64,000 bases of DNA from Owenia fusiformis (lineage: Eukaryota > Annelida > Polychaeta > Sabellida > Oweniidae). Numbering within the stretch: position 1 is the stretch's first letter; every line of letters starts with the position of its first letter. Positions 11,327-25,400 of this stretch are shown here, piece after piece. The position numbers and the translations under genes are program-made. The notes beneath the pieces were generated by a model that was given only the letters and a program-made list of their open reading frames with translations, ran no database searches and had not been told where the DNA came from. Location: positions 21,586,184 through 21,650,183 of the forward strand of contig CAIIXF020000012.1 of assembly GCA_903813345.2 (NCBI GenBank), read 5' to 3'.

Positions 11327-13097
11327 TTTAATCTTCATGTGACAGGCGTCATTTTTGTCCGTAAATATATTTTTTTATTTCTCTGGCTGATCAAACCAAA
11401 TGTGTTCATATTTAGAAATCCAGCTCAACTTTATTGTGCAGAAGAAATATACTGTAAGTCACAATCAGTAGGCGGGAAAACGACATTTTCTAATAAAATG
11501 CTCAAAGCAAAGGGAATTGTATGAGTGAACTGCAATCTCTCAGAACACCCTATATAGAGACAGAGGGTTACATCTAAATTGTAGTGGACTCTTTTGAGGA
11601 ATTCACCATTCTGACTGAAGACGATGTATGTCAACTCACTTTTGGTCTATATCAAGCCAACCAATCTAAACGATGCACAGACGACCATCTTCAAGTAAAG
11701 ATGGGAAATATACCATCATTGTTAAAAAAGGAAACCTGACCTAATTTGTGTAAAAGCCCAGTAAGAGGTTTGTGTCCTCTAAATGATGATTATACATGGG
11801 TGGAGTACAATCCAGATCCAGATGTATGTAACGGTATTGATGCAATCACTGTCTGGTGTTGTTCATGCCCAGTTGGGAGTAGGGCTGTAGGTTCATGTGT
11901 ATAAACTCAGTATTTTACTGCCACTTACACAAACTTAAACAAACTGTATATGAGCAATTGATCTCAAGGAAGCAGATCAATATATATAGCTGATTGATAT
12001 GCAATACTTCATGTGTTTTCTAATGTTGCCCCTTGTTCTTTCTTATTTTGATGTAATTTAAAAACTCAATTTCCTTCTTTGACATATTTTGGTAGACAGT
12101 TGATCTCAATGAGTATATTCAATATTTTTTTGCATTTTTGACTTGTTATATTTTATGTGTTTTCAAATGTTGCCCATAATGCTTTGTCTCTATTATGTAA
12201 GATAATACCAAAAGGATCAATTAAAAAGTCTTGAATGACTGTAAATAATGATTATTTTGATAATAAATAGAAACAGTGAAAATACTGATGTGAGAAGAGT
12301 GATTTTACCTTCAAAGGTCATTTTATTCATGTTAATAGAATGACCTATTTTTGAAACATAAAGGTCAGAATGACCTAATTTTTGGATTTGGTTATCAAAC
12401 AAAGTCCCTTTTTTGATATCCTGTACAATTTTGTCTAATTATCTTGGGGGCTAGCCTAATATGGGGTCTTAAGGACATTCATCCTTTAAAGCACAGGTAA
12501 TATCAATTAGATTAAATGATTTGAAGCAAAAACTATGATTTAGGTTTGATGAGGGTTTTGTGTGTATTCACTTGGGAAGACTTTTAGCTTTCCGATTATG
12601 TTAAAAGATTTTGGAGCACTGCTCGATTTTTTTTGTAGTAAATCTACCCACAAAAATTGATCGGTTGGAAAATGTTGGTTTTTTCACATCTCCTTTGATC
12701 ATTTTTTCTCCTGTCGCCTAAGAGTGTCTATTATTTTTATGAGAATATATTTCTCTAAACTACACAATTTAGGATGAGTGAAGATTTGATAAATATTATG
12801 TATTGGGTATAATTTAAAAAAATCAGAAATGAACGTTGTCAACTCCACTGTATGGTGTCAGTGTAATTGAAATTCACAAAGATGTAATTTAAAAGGTACT
12901 AAGCCTTCTAGGATTTTTTGAAACTATATGCTTTTAAGATATGAGATCTATTAAAAATGGTGCAACATCACCAATGTGCAAAAGTCAATGTTTTTGCTAT
13001 TAATCAAACACAATGGTCTGGATGACCTGTAATAAATAACTTGTTGATGGTGACATAATGAAAGTTCGTACTAAAGGTCACAAAAACAAAATATATT
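11327..13097. other. AT-rich intergenic sequence, STK36 3' flank
   Basis: I see no supported exon, RNA gene or clear repeat between the right inverted repeat and the STK36 polyadenylation signals. Confidence 0.5.
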
Positions 13098-13123
13098 TTT
13101 ATTGTCAAATGTATGTGTTTATT
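13098..13123 (-). terminator. STK36: STK36 polyadenylation signals
   Basis: Two AATAAA hexamers on the minus strand (13123-13118 and 13103-13098) lie about 205-230 nt past the STK36 stop. Either could direct 3'-end formation. Confidence 0.45.
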
Positions 13124-13328
13124 TATGATATGGACGGATGAAATGCTACTGCTAGATAGATAACAAATAAATAAATCACATACATGCAGATTCAACTAAA
13201 TGCTTTGTGCTTTAAAAAGCAGTCAATTCAAAATTAACACTTTTTTTGTGGCATTATAGCTTGACACCATCAGATTAGTATACCAGCCATACACAATCAC
13301 TAGTGTTTAAAGTGAGTTTAGATCCCAG

Positions 13329-13496
13329 TCATTTGTTACCACTTAATATGTTTATAAGTTTATTTGACTGTTGTATAAGTGTGGTGCCTGTGTGCTTGGA
13401 ACTAGCTGCAACAATGTTCCCAGACCGCGACCTTGGGGTACCCCCCGTCTCTATTATGCTGGATAGTTTGTCAATGGCCCTTAATTTGCACAGCTC
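13329..13496 (-). CDS. STK36: STK36 exon 32 (terminal)
   Basis: Residues 1268-1322 plus stop, acceptor GCTTCAG, phase 0. [20 protein letters not shown], later [11 protein letters not shown]. It corresponds to the vertebrate tail with SEKLSLL and KLIHLL. Confidence 0.94.
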   Translation of the reverse strand, partial: ELCKLRAIDKLSSIIETGGTPRSRSGNIVAASSKHTGTTLIQQSNKLINILSGNK

Positions 13497-16400
13497 CTGA
13501 AGCATAAACAATAAACTTATGAAACTTGGGCAGTTTTGCATAAATGTATCATAAGCCACCCACTTGGAACTAACAAAAACAAAATAAGTTTGCCAATGAT
13601 CCGAAATTGTACGTCACTAGACTATCATATTAGGAGTCCCTTAACATAGTTCCTGAAGACAACTGCTTTAAATTGAGAAAAATGTGATGTTTTCCTTGGC
13701 TGTTCATACTCAAATATCCTAGTATAAATGTAACTTGTACCTGTCTTATTTTGGCATGTTGGCACTGAGACCTTAAAGCTGAGATTGCTGTCTCTTGTAC
13801 TGAATATTGGCTGTCATGGCATACAACATCTAGCAACCTGGAAGAACAGCACATGCTAATAATGTCAAAACAATTTAAACTTAAAATTGGAATCCAAGGG
13901 TATTTATCAAATAAATATTGATTTAGCAGAAAGTAATAGATTGCCAATAAGGCCGAAGGTGATTTTCAGTTGGAAAAGTGCCAGTAATTTTTAATTTCTG
14001 CGAGATATTTTATCCAAACTTCTAAGATTATTATTTACCAATAGATCAATGAGGTACCTCTTCATTTAAGTCAAACTGATGTGGACCAAAAGGGTCAGAA
14101 ACATTTTTTGACAGTTAAAGTGGCGGCTACTTCATAATTTAGAGGATATTTGCACAAACTAGTCATAATTGTTTACAGACAATACTGTCAACCTTCACAT
14201 AAGTCATGATAAAAAGTGGCAGCCATTTAACAATTTTACTACATATTTTGTCAAAGCTTCTAGACATTGTAAGCATATAACACTTAGCTGCTAACTTCAA
14301 GCAAATCAATAAAATACTTCTTGACCTATAACACAAAAAGTGAGAAGAAAAGTGGCAGCCATAATTTCACCAAAAATAGAATACACTGTCATTAATTTAA
14401 AATAATATTACCATTTCAAGCATATTGATGGAATACTTTTTTGAGCAATCAATTATTGCCCCATTGCTTCCTAGTCAACTCATACCCAAGACAACTAGTC
14501 TTACCAATGAAATGTCATGAATCACAAATGTGCCACCAATGCATTGACAGACGGATGAACAGACAAGTGGGTGATTACAATGGCTCAGCCATGTGAGCTA
14601 ATAAATGAGCTAAACACTATTGGGATTGAGTCAAGTTTGTTGCTGAGTTGCCTTATAAATGTTCTTAAATCTTAGCACTCTTCCCAGTTTCCTAGAATCT
14701 AGAAGATTATGAAAGATTTCAATCCAATATTCCAGATAAACTTTTATATGGCTTTACTATTTTTTTTATGATATGGATGTACTCTTTTTTGATGGTTTAA
14801 CATAATTATGGTAATAAGACTTGCAAATCAAGTTTGTAGCCACTGATCTGATGTAAATTCTAACTAGATAATGGCAACTCCGCGGAGAAGCAAATCCCAA
14901 CGAACAAAATATCAATTACCGAATTCCAATCAATTATACAAATATGAAGAAAATCCGTCAACTAATATTTGAGTTATCTTCTGGACGTACACTCGGACGG
15001 ACTCACTGACTGACTGACAGACGGATGGAGGGCTTCACTATATCCCTACCGAACTTCGTTCGTTGGGATAATTACCCTTGGTGTGCCTTTGATGTTAGTA
15101 AAGCATCCACCATATCTCCATTGTGAATGCATAGATTCCCGAGAGCACCTGCCAAATAACAAGTGCAGCAATGAGAAGTATAAAATATTTGTATGTACAG
15201 TGCGTTATCAGATTGTTATCTTGGAAAAGCACAAAACCAGTGATAACAGCATTGATTTCATTCAATGCACCATAGAGCCATGTGTCTCCTCTTTACAATG
15301 ATATATCATTCATTGATATTTGGTCATGGTTGGGTGAGTAATCATTCCATTTGCAAAGTGGGCCAAAATTAGTTATAAACATTGCAAAAGTCAGTGTACA
15401 GAGCCCGATGCAATATTGGACGAAAACATAAAACCAATGCTGACTAGCATCCCTTTAATTCAATGTACCAAAAAAAGCCAAATTACTCCTCTTTGCAATG
15501 GAATATCATTCATTCACAGGGAGTCATCTCTGGCCGAATAATCATTAATTTTGCAAAGTGGGGCAAAATTCAGCTCGGACCCAAGTTTAAAACATTGCAA
15601 AAATCAGTACAATGGGCTATATTGGAAGAAGGTGTGACAGGTATGGCATAGACAGTAAAGTGTTCATACTCATACTCTTGCAAGAATACATCCTATACCC
15701 CTCCAAATTGCCACCACTTCCTTGCACATAAAGATGCGCTCATCTGTCCACATCATGCATGGTTCAGCCCTGAATCATGTGTGGGTTAAAGCAAAGGAAA
15801 CCAGCCCATGGGCAAATCTTTCTCGAGGTTTTGCAATATCTGGTGGAGGAATTGTGAGCACAGATGCTCCTGAGATAGCTCCAAAAGAAAAAGTCACAAC
15901 AATTCAAGTCAAGGGAACTTCCATTGGCAGTTAGCCCTTGCACTGATTTTTTCAATATCTAAAACTTGGCGCAGGGCCGATTTTGACCCACTGTGCAAAT
16001 GGAAGGATTTCTCACCCAACCATTACCACATGTGAATGAATGACATATCATTGCAAAGAGGAGAGACATGGCTTCATGGTACATTAAATGAAATTGATGT
16101 AGTCATCACTAGTTTTGTGATTTTACGAGATAACTACTTGTTGCGTTTTTTTTGATACGCCCTGTATAACTGAATAATTTGCACATGCATTATCTGGGAT
16201 AATTACAGATATTTATACAACGTATGTAACTGGACATCTTAAAGACTTTATAATTGTACAATTCATTGAAGTAAATAAAAAACAGCAAAGACAAAATTAA
16301 AATTAATTAACGTTGATTATTTACACATATTCATTAAAGTGAGACTTTGGGGTTTGTATGTTTTCTCTCAATATGAATGTCATAAAAATACTAGAGATAA

Positions 16401-19400
16401 AGAAGTAACAATCTTACTTGCTGCATTGGATCTTGTTTTTGCGAAGGGGTCCCTTAGCAACTTCACAAGTGGAGGTATTCCCTGAGTGAATATCCTATAA
16501 AGATCTCCTGAGTGATACACAGCATTGCCAATTGCATAGCTAGCACCCTAAAACACAATATACAGGGTCAGGGCCAAAATGTCCAGATTCATTATTTTCA
16601 CACATAGTTTGGCCAATCAGAACACAGTATAATATTCTAAATCCATTCTTGTGCTTAAAATGTCTACTATTCATGGAGTCCTGGGTTTAAATCCTTATAT
16701 AACTTTTTATAAGGCATGGATTTTCAAATATTTTCGCTGCGATTTAAAAGGCAGCAATCAATTATTCACACACTTCAAGCCAATCAGGACGCGTATCCTA
16801 AATAAACCTACATTCTTGAAATTATAACCAAGCTTGGTTATTTTTAGATTCTAGTGATTTTCACAATTCTATTTTTCAGATTTCATCAATTTCATAAATT
16901 CAACTTGGCTTTCCTGTTTACTGTTCTTGTATATACAACCAACTTATTGTTTTACTTTCTAAAAATAGAAATCTATAATATTCTCTTCAGAGGGATAATG
17001 TACACATTTGGTTTGGAACAACTATCTAGAAACTGGATTGATGGCAAAATGAACTGAAATAGCAACATTTTTTACCTTATACTTTATAGGCTATCAGAGA
17101 TTCTATTGTTCGAATAAATATTAAATATGTCAAAAAAGTAGACAAAACATTAAATCATTATCACAAAGACATGTGTTAATAAATAGATGTCACATCACTT
17201 CATATATTAGGAGGGGTGGAAGCAGCCTTAAGTCAAAACGTGATAAACATGGCAATATTTCATGCATTTCTTTAGATGCAATTATCAACCAGGCATTAAC
17301 ATGACAAAATGTCACCACCTACTTTCTCAAATCTGAGACAAGTCAGCTTTGAACTTCTGTGAACTTATTTTTGGAAGCAAATTGAAAAATACCTTTTTGA
17401 CCTTGAGAAGGTCATTGAAGGTCAAATCTCAAATCTAGTCAGATATGAGCTTCTGAGAGCTTATTATTGATTGTGAAAATATTTGGTCAATTTGAAGGAA
17501 GTTCAACCATCAACCGCCACCCGCCGACACAAAAAATGGAGACCATAACAATATGTCACCATTTATTGGTGGTGACATAAAATTTAAGGACTGATTCCAG
17601 ACAACAGATAGTGAAAACTACCAAGTACCTTTCTAACATTGGGGTCCTCATCCTGTAAGCACTCACGTATTGCATCACAGAGTCTCTTCCTGGAATGAGA
17701 TACAGTGCATTCTATCAAATAATAGACAGTATATCTATTTTTCTATAGCTTTCCTTTTTAGTCATACTGCCATAATTCATGACACTTGCAGGAACAATAG
17801 CTGAACAATGAAAACTATAGCTATAAAGTTGCAAAACATAATTTAGCAATAAAGGTTTAATGTATCATTTGACTGTAACCTATATAATATAATATCTATT
17901 CTCTACTTTCTTTCTAATTACTTACAATTCAACAAGCACTGTGTACAGTTGATCAGAGTGCCTCATTAAGTTCCCTAGCATAACACACACTCTCGACCTT
18001 ACTATAGCATTATCATGTTTTAAACACTGCACTAACGGAGCAAATTCCCCTGAAAACAAATCAGTATATTTAGATAGTCCTGCTAGGATGAGTAAAATGT
18101 ATTCAATTCAATTCAATTTTATTTATTTCATAATTCTTATATAATATACACTGTAAAAACAAGCCGATAGACACCCTAGTGGGTATATGTTGCGATTTAA
18201 CAGAAATTATTAAAATGACATCTAGACTACATATAAAAGAAAACACTTATTCTATGTTACATGTAGGTATATAAAAATGGAATTAACAATTTATCTAAGG
18301 ATATACAATGTAAAAATGTTACAAAAAATCAGGTACCAGTATAAAATCAACAATACAGTATGATATTGGTATTATACATTATCGATAGATGAGTAGTTTT
18401 TTATATGAAGATTTGAAAATATTTAGAGCGGAGCATTTTTTAATATCATGTGGTAGAGCATTCCAAAGATTAGGACCTAGATAGCGAATGGAAAGAAATA
18501 AATGTAGTATTTAAATGAGTCAATATCTAAAGGTTGCTGTTACTTTAAAATTAGTTCAACCTAGTTCAAATTTAAATACATGTGCTTTTGTACCTGTGAG
18601 GCCTTGGAAAACTCGGGTGATGAGGCCAACATAATTTGGGGATGATCGGGCCATGTGACTGAACACTGATAGAGTGTCACATTTCACTGACAGTGGCCCT
18701 GCAGCAGACACACACTGGGCAAGGAAATCTGTACCCTGAAGTAAGAAAATCATAAATAGCTCAATTGAAGATTTCAGCCAAGGACTCAATAAATTCTAGG
18801 TTGATTTAATAATGTATGTGATGTTTCAAGACTTTCAATGAGTGCAGAAGGAAATCCGCCCACAACCTGTCTTGTTATTCCCTATGATAACTTATACTTA
18901 CAGGTTTTAACTCAACTATCAACTTGAAATTATGAAACTGATGAGGGTATAGTCAACAGCGCTTGCATTAGGCTCTGAAAAATGTGAGTCCCAATGAAAG
19001 AAAAATTTTTAAAAAGTGAGTCCCGACAGAAAAAAGCGTGTCCTCCAATATATAAGCTAAATTAGCTAAATTAGCTATAATGGGCTATTTTGGAATGTGC
19101 ATGACTTGATCTTTAATACATGTCTTATGTGTTTTCAAAATGTTGCCATTCGTGCCCTGTGATTTAAACATGTTCTTTATATTCAATTCACTTATGTTAT
19201 GTAACCTCCAGCCTGTTATAGTAAGTACTATTATACTGTGATTATCTTTATACTTGCTGTTTGCACTGAACAACTGCTTGAAAAAATAAGAACATTTTTT
19301 AGTATGAATTTGTCTGACGCTCAGTAATTTAGTGTAGCACTACATTTTCTACATGATCAGAATCCTCTGATTTATATCATAAATTAGACCATTTTGACTT

Positions 19401-22400
19401 TATATAATCACAAATAGACTACTTCACCTAGGTAAGTATGCATCATTTGTACAATTGAACTCATTTTGAAGGTTTTATATCAGCTTTTCAGTGAGAAAAA
19501 TATGTCACATGCAAACTGATAACCTATTATCGCCCATTACAATAGTTCGTTTTTCTGCATTCTTTTTCTTTTTTACTCAAAATAAAGTTGTAAATCTCAC
19601 ATATTTTGATCTTAATATACACCTCAAAGAAGTCAAACATGATCAACTATTGAGATTTTCAAGATTTTCAAAAAATGTTCAAAGTTTTGACTCAATTTTT
19701 TTTCCGTCCCAAAAACGGAAATATTTTTTATTTTTCCGTCCTACAATTTTTTTTTGCGTCACTTACATGTAAGGGACGCCGTTAATGCAAGCCCTGGTCA
19801 AATTCACTGAATATAAAAATAGACATAGTGCTTTGTCGTAATTTCAAGAAAGCAGATTATTTGAAACACTGTGTTCTGATTGGTTTGAATTTGATACATC
19901 AGTGTGTAAATTAAAGTACCTCAATATGATTCAACTTACATTAGTGATCTGTACAGCTTCAGCAAACTGCTCAACAAACACTGTCTCTCCCATGACCAAC
20001 CTGGCTAACAGTCCAATTGGAACTGGGCACTGCTCTAGTGCTACAAACTTTATGAGACTAAACAATAGATGCACCACAACTTGCTTACAATAAAAGCATC
20101 TAAAAGAAACAGATAAAATAAGATATTTCCCAAAAATTCTGCATAGACCATCACTTTGAAATGTTTGAATGGATATGGACACAATCTGCTTTATTTTATA
20201 CAATATCTAACACTATAAGCATGGGCAAGAAAAATATATCATGGAGCCTTGAATAGGGGGCTAAATATAAGTAAATAAAGGAGGATTTTCAAAGTTTCAA
20301 AATACTGCAAAAATATCTTCAAGAAAAATGTTGGTCTTCCTAATAGGTAGAAACGAAACATTCGTTAGACTTACTCATATATTTCCATTAGCATATCTTC
20401 TTGTAAATCAATGGCGAAGGGAAAGCAGAGGATTTGTGTCACCTGCTCTATGATATCAGAGGCAAACTCACTCCCTGGTTTTGTAAGGTTTGAACTGAAA
20501 TGTATAATAAAGGAATGAAAATAGAGGTAGGAAGCACATTATATTTAATGTAAAATTATCTTTCCATTGTATACACTTGTATCATGGCTTACAAACACAT
20601 AATCTGCATCAGTTATGAGATATGTACATAATATTTTGAAGTCATATGAAATCATTTATATCTACAAAAAACTGATTTTAAGATTTTAAAGATTTTAAAA
20701 ATAGGTGAACATAATATTAGAGAGCTTAAACTGGCACTTTTTTGTCAGTGGACATAAAGAGAAAGATTTAATTATCACACATAAAAACATGAGAGCATGT
20801 TGAGACAATCTCAAAATAATTCTTGTATGTGCAGAACATATAATATGCTATGAGTTTTCTTAATGTACAAGTCTATTCAAGTAATACAAGAGCACAATAT
20901 AACTGTAAATATTCAGTCAACAAGAGAAAAATAATTTTGGTAGACACCAGTGTGTAACTTCCAATGTCCCATTCTGAACACCCAACAGTTTGTAATATAT
21001 CACAATTACAGTGAAGTACCTTGTTGCAAGAAGATGCAGGAATTCATTTGACAACAGGTGCATAACTGTTAGATTCACGATCCCATCAGCATTGGCCAGT
21101 TGTGGAACACACTGGAATGTCTCCTGGAAGTTAAATTAATATGTTTTCACTCTAGATGATTTAGATAAAGTATTTTCAGAAATAATTATGATTCATTTGA
21201 GAATCTAACATGAACAAATGACTCTTAAATGCATAAACAACATTCAATAAATGTTTCCATTTCTTCAATAATCAATCACAGTTGAATATAAACTCATGGG
21301 GTGCTTGTTCAGCCAATAATGAATGGAAAACATGTTTCATCCACCTCTAAAGAGAACATACATTAGCAGACCTGGAAATTGACAAAAATGTATATGCCCT
21401 TAATGTACATTTTTGAAACTATGGGGGTATTTCTTTAAAAAATTGAAGCCCAATGCCCATTTTCTCAAGATGATCCCACATTCCTCAAATCTGACAATGA
21501 GATATCTTTGTTAAGAATATTACACAATTTGTTTTCTATTATGATACAGAATATCTACCTTTGTAAAAACAATCACAGATAAATGCAGCATGGCCATGAG
21601 GCCCTGTGGAGACAAGAGATCCCAATCTGGAGGCTTCATTGCAGCTTCCCCATCACCCTCCAAGTCCTGTATAGAAAGCTTGGGGTCATGCTGGTGGACA
21701 TTAAGAGCCTGGGCACTCCTGTGCCAGATAGCATTCCAGAGACCGCATTCTATATACATTCTAGCTATTGGAACCTCACTCTATAAAACAAAACTATTTC
21801 TGTATGTACATAGAGATTGGAGTGTCCCAATATTTATTGATTATATATGTATTATCCCAAATCTAATGCTGTAGGATGTTTGAATGAAAAGTAGAAATGG
21901 TTGTGCATAAAACATGGTAGAAATACAGAATATCACATCATTTTGAGTGATATCATTTTTATCGCCGAGTTGATATCAAATATCAACACGAGTGAGCGAA
22001 GCGAATGAGTGTTGATATTTGATATCTACGAGGCGATAAAATGATATCAAGAGAAATTATGTGATATTGGGTTTATCCCATGATTACAACCACCTTGTGA
22101 TGTTCTGATCCAATTTCCAGGACATCGGCAGACAATATAAACTAGAAATTAGAATATCAATTGAATATTTGAAACACTTTATTTTAACAATTAAAAGTAA
22201 ATAACATGATATAGTTCGTCATAAATACCATTTTTTAATCTTTAGTTAGCAGCCTTCTAATCAAATTATATACACAATCGTAATTCAATACACCAATGAA
22301 ACTTAAAGAGAATAAATTAACGGACCTATTTTCTCAAAAGAGAATAAATTATCTGACCTAATTTCCAACAATATTGTGGCGCAAAATGCAAATGTGATAT

Positions 22401-25400
22401 CACACGGATATGCGTGAGATAAACGATATCACACGCATATGAGTTTGATAAACGATTTTCTGGAAAATATCACACGGATTTCAATAATATCAGAAATATC
22501 AATAGCTGTTATTGTACAGATAACACATTAATCGTGGGATAAATAAGAATACCAACCAGGTAATAGTTTGTATTTGGGTTGATCTTAGAATACAATAAAT
22601 ATAATGAAAAGAATACAATACTAAATCTATTGTTAACATTGTGCAAAAAAGATATATGAGGCATTTGTACTTAAAGTTGGCACTTATAAGTTAAATAGAA
22701 TTTTTTTCTGTTGATATTGGTGTAAATTTTATGTTGGTGTAAAAAGCGAACTATTTCATAATTTATGTAATATTAATGTTTGTTGTTGACTCACCTGCAT
22801 GCTGAGCTGACAAAGTAATAGCAGTACCCCATCCAATACACCATACTCAAGGGGACATTTGCAGCAAATCTAGAAATAATACTTTAGTCCTTTACATCAT
22901 GGAACTACTTATATTCACATTTAACCAATAGCTATTTTGTACATTAAATAATTTAATGTAACAGCACACTTTGCCAGAGAAATACAAAACTATACAAAGT
23001 ACCCCAATAGGCCCTTTAATGGTGAGTAGATTTTCAGAACAATGAAAGCATTTAGAATATAATAAACAACATACATTACAACAAAGAGCATGCAATACAA
23101 CAAACCACATAAACTACAAAAAGAGCATACAATACAACAAACACCATACACTACTACAAACAGCATACAACACAACAAACAGCATACAATACAACAAACA
23201 GCATACAATACAGCAAGCAGCATACAATACATCAAACAGCATACAACACAACAAACCGTATACAATACAACAAACAGCATACAATACAACAAACAGCATA
23301 CAACACAACAAACAGCATACAATACAACAAACAGCATACAACACAACAAACAGCATACAATACAGCAAACAGCATACAACACAACAAACAGCATACAATA
23401 CAGCAAACAGCATACAACACAACAAACAGCATACAACACAACAAACAGCATACAATACAGCAAACAGCATACAACACAACAAACAGCATAGAATACAACA
23501 AACAGCACAACACAACAAACAGCATACAATACAGCAAACAGCATACAACACAACTAACTGCATACAATACAACGAACAGCATAGAATACAACAAACAGCA
23601 TACAATACAACAAACAGCATACACTACAACGAACAGCATACAATACAACGAACAGCATACAATACAACAAACAGCATACAATACAACAAACAGCATACAC
23701 TACAACGAACAGCATACAACACAACAAACAGCATACAATACATCAAACAGCATACAACACAACAAACCGTATACAATACAACAAACAGCATACAATACAA
23801 CAAACAGCATACAACACAACAAACAGCATACAATACAACAAACAGCATACAATACAACAAACAGCATGCAATACAACAAACAGCATACACTACAACAAAC
23901 AGCATACAACACAACAAACAGCATACAATACAACAAACGGCATACAACACAACAAACAGCATACAATACAACAAACAGCATACAATACAACAAACAGCAC
24001 AGAGTACAACAAACACCATACACTACTACAAACAGCATACAACACAACAAACAGCATACAACACAACAAACAGCATACAACACAACAAACAGCATAGAAT
24101 ACAACAAACAGCATACAACACAACAAACAGCACAGAATATAACAAACAGCATACAACACAACTATCTGCATACACTACAACAAACAGCATACAATACAAC
24201 AAACAGTATACAACACAACAAACAGCATACAATACAGCAAACAGCATACAACACAACAAACAGTATACAATACAACAAACCGCATACACTACAACAAAGA
24301 GCATACAACACAACAAATCGCATAAAATACAACAAACAAGCATACAATGAAACAAACACCATACACTACTACAAACAGCATACAATACAACAAACAGCAT
24401 ACAACACAACAAACAGCATACGATATAACAAACAGTATACAATACAACAAACAGCATACAACACAACAAACAGCATACAATACAACAAAAAGCTTTTTGA
24501 TTGGCTGATCAACTTGAAGTCACTTGGATGACCACGCATTTACCTTGTTGGTCCTGAGAGATACTGTGTGAGATTTCATTGATTCTACTCATTCTTTTAC
24601 GTGATGGAATTGGTTTGAACAGCCCCACATCCCCTAAAAGTCTACTCGGATTCGTTGTGAACTCAGTAAGGTCAAATTCTGGCTCATTTATTCCTGAATT
24701 GGCAAGAAAATTTGGAGGACTTTAACCCTTAAACGGGCAGATCTGCCCCCCTAAGGAACTTTTTTTGCAGTTTATCTTTTGACCTGAAACTTTCTGGCTA
24801 ATCCTAAAACTGAATTAGGCATGTTTGAGCGAAGAAATTGTGACTTTAACCCCCCTAAGAGGAAAGTTAGAGGTGCTCAAAGTTAGTAAAATACCCAAAT
24901 TATAAGTGTTTTGACTTGAAACGAAAAAACCCTTTGTTCTAAGAACATGAATTTCTTCATTAATAATGGCTCAATATAGTTATGTATTACATACCTAGCG
25001 AAGCATTTGTATGGAAGTCAATGGAGCTGAAGGTCAGCTATATATTCCTGTATAGCCGCCAAACTTTTTTACCATGACAACTTTATGACGTCATAACATG
25101 TAAACAAAGTGATTTAGACTGGAATCGTGTAAAAATTTGGTCTTTTTTCATGTATTTCAAAGTATTATCTTTATGAAATGTTATGTAAATGTACTTTAGG
25201 TATGTAATACATCAAACTTCAGTCTGTCGTCAATATAACCCTCGCAAGCTCGGGCTATATTGACGTCAGACTTCAGGCATATATTCAATGATAGGGACAT
25301 AATGGCTAAAAATAAGCTCTCAATACTGGGAATTGTATAAACTTTCCAATGATACCTAATACACCCTAATATGATTGTCCATTTCCAAGATCACAGGGGG

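Noticed and set aside
23090-24531. Long open frames on both strands across satellite array 1 (up to 221 codons)
   Set aside because: The 19-bp repeat has no stops in several frames, so it gives long repetitive translations ([14 protein letters not shown] or [11 protein letters not shown] types) by chance. Intron position and lack of any complex sequence argue against coding.
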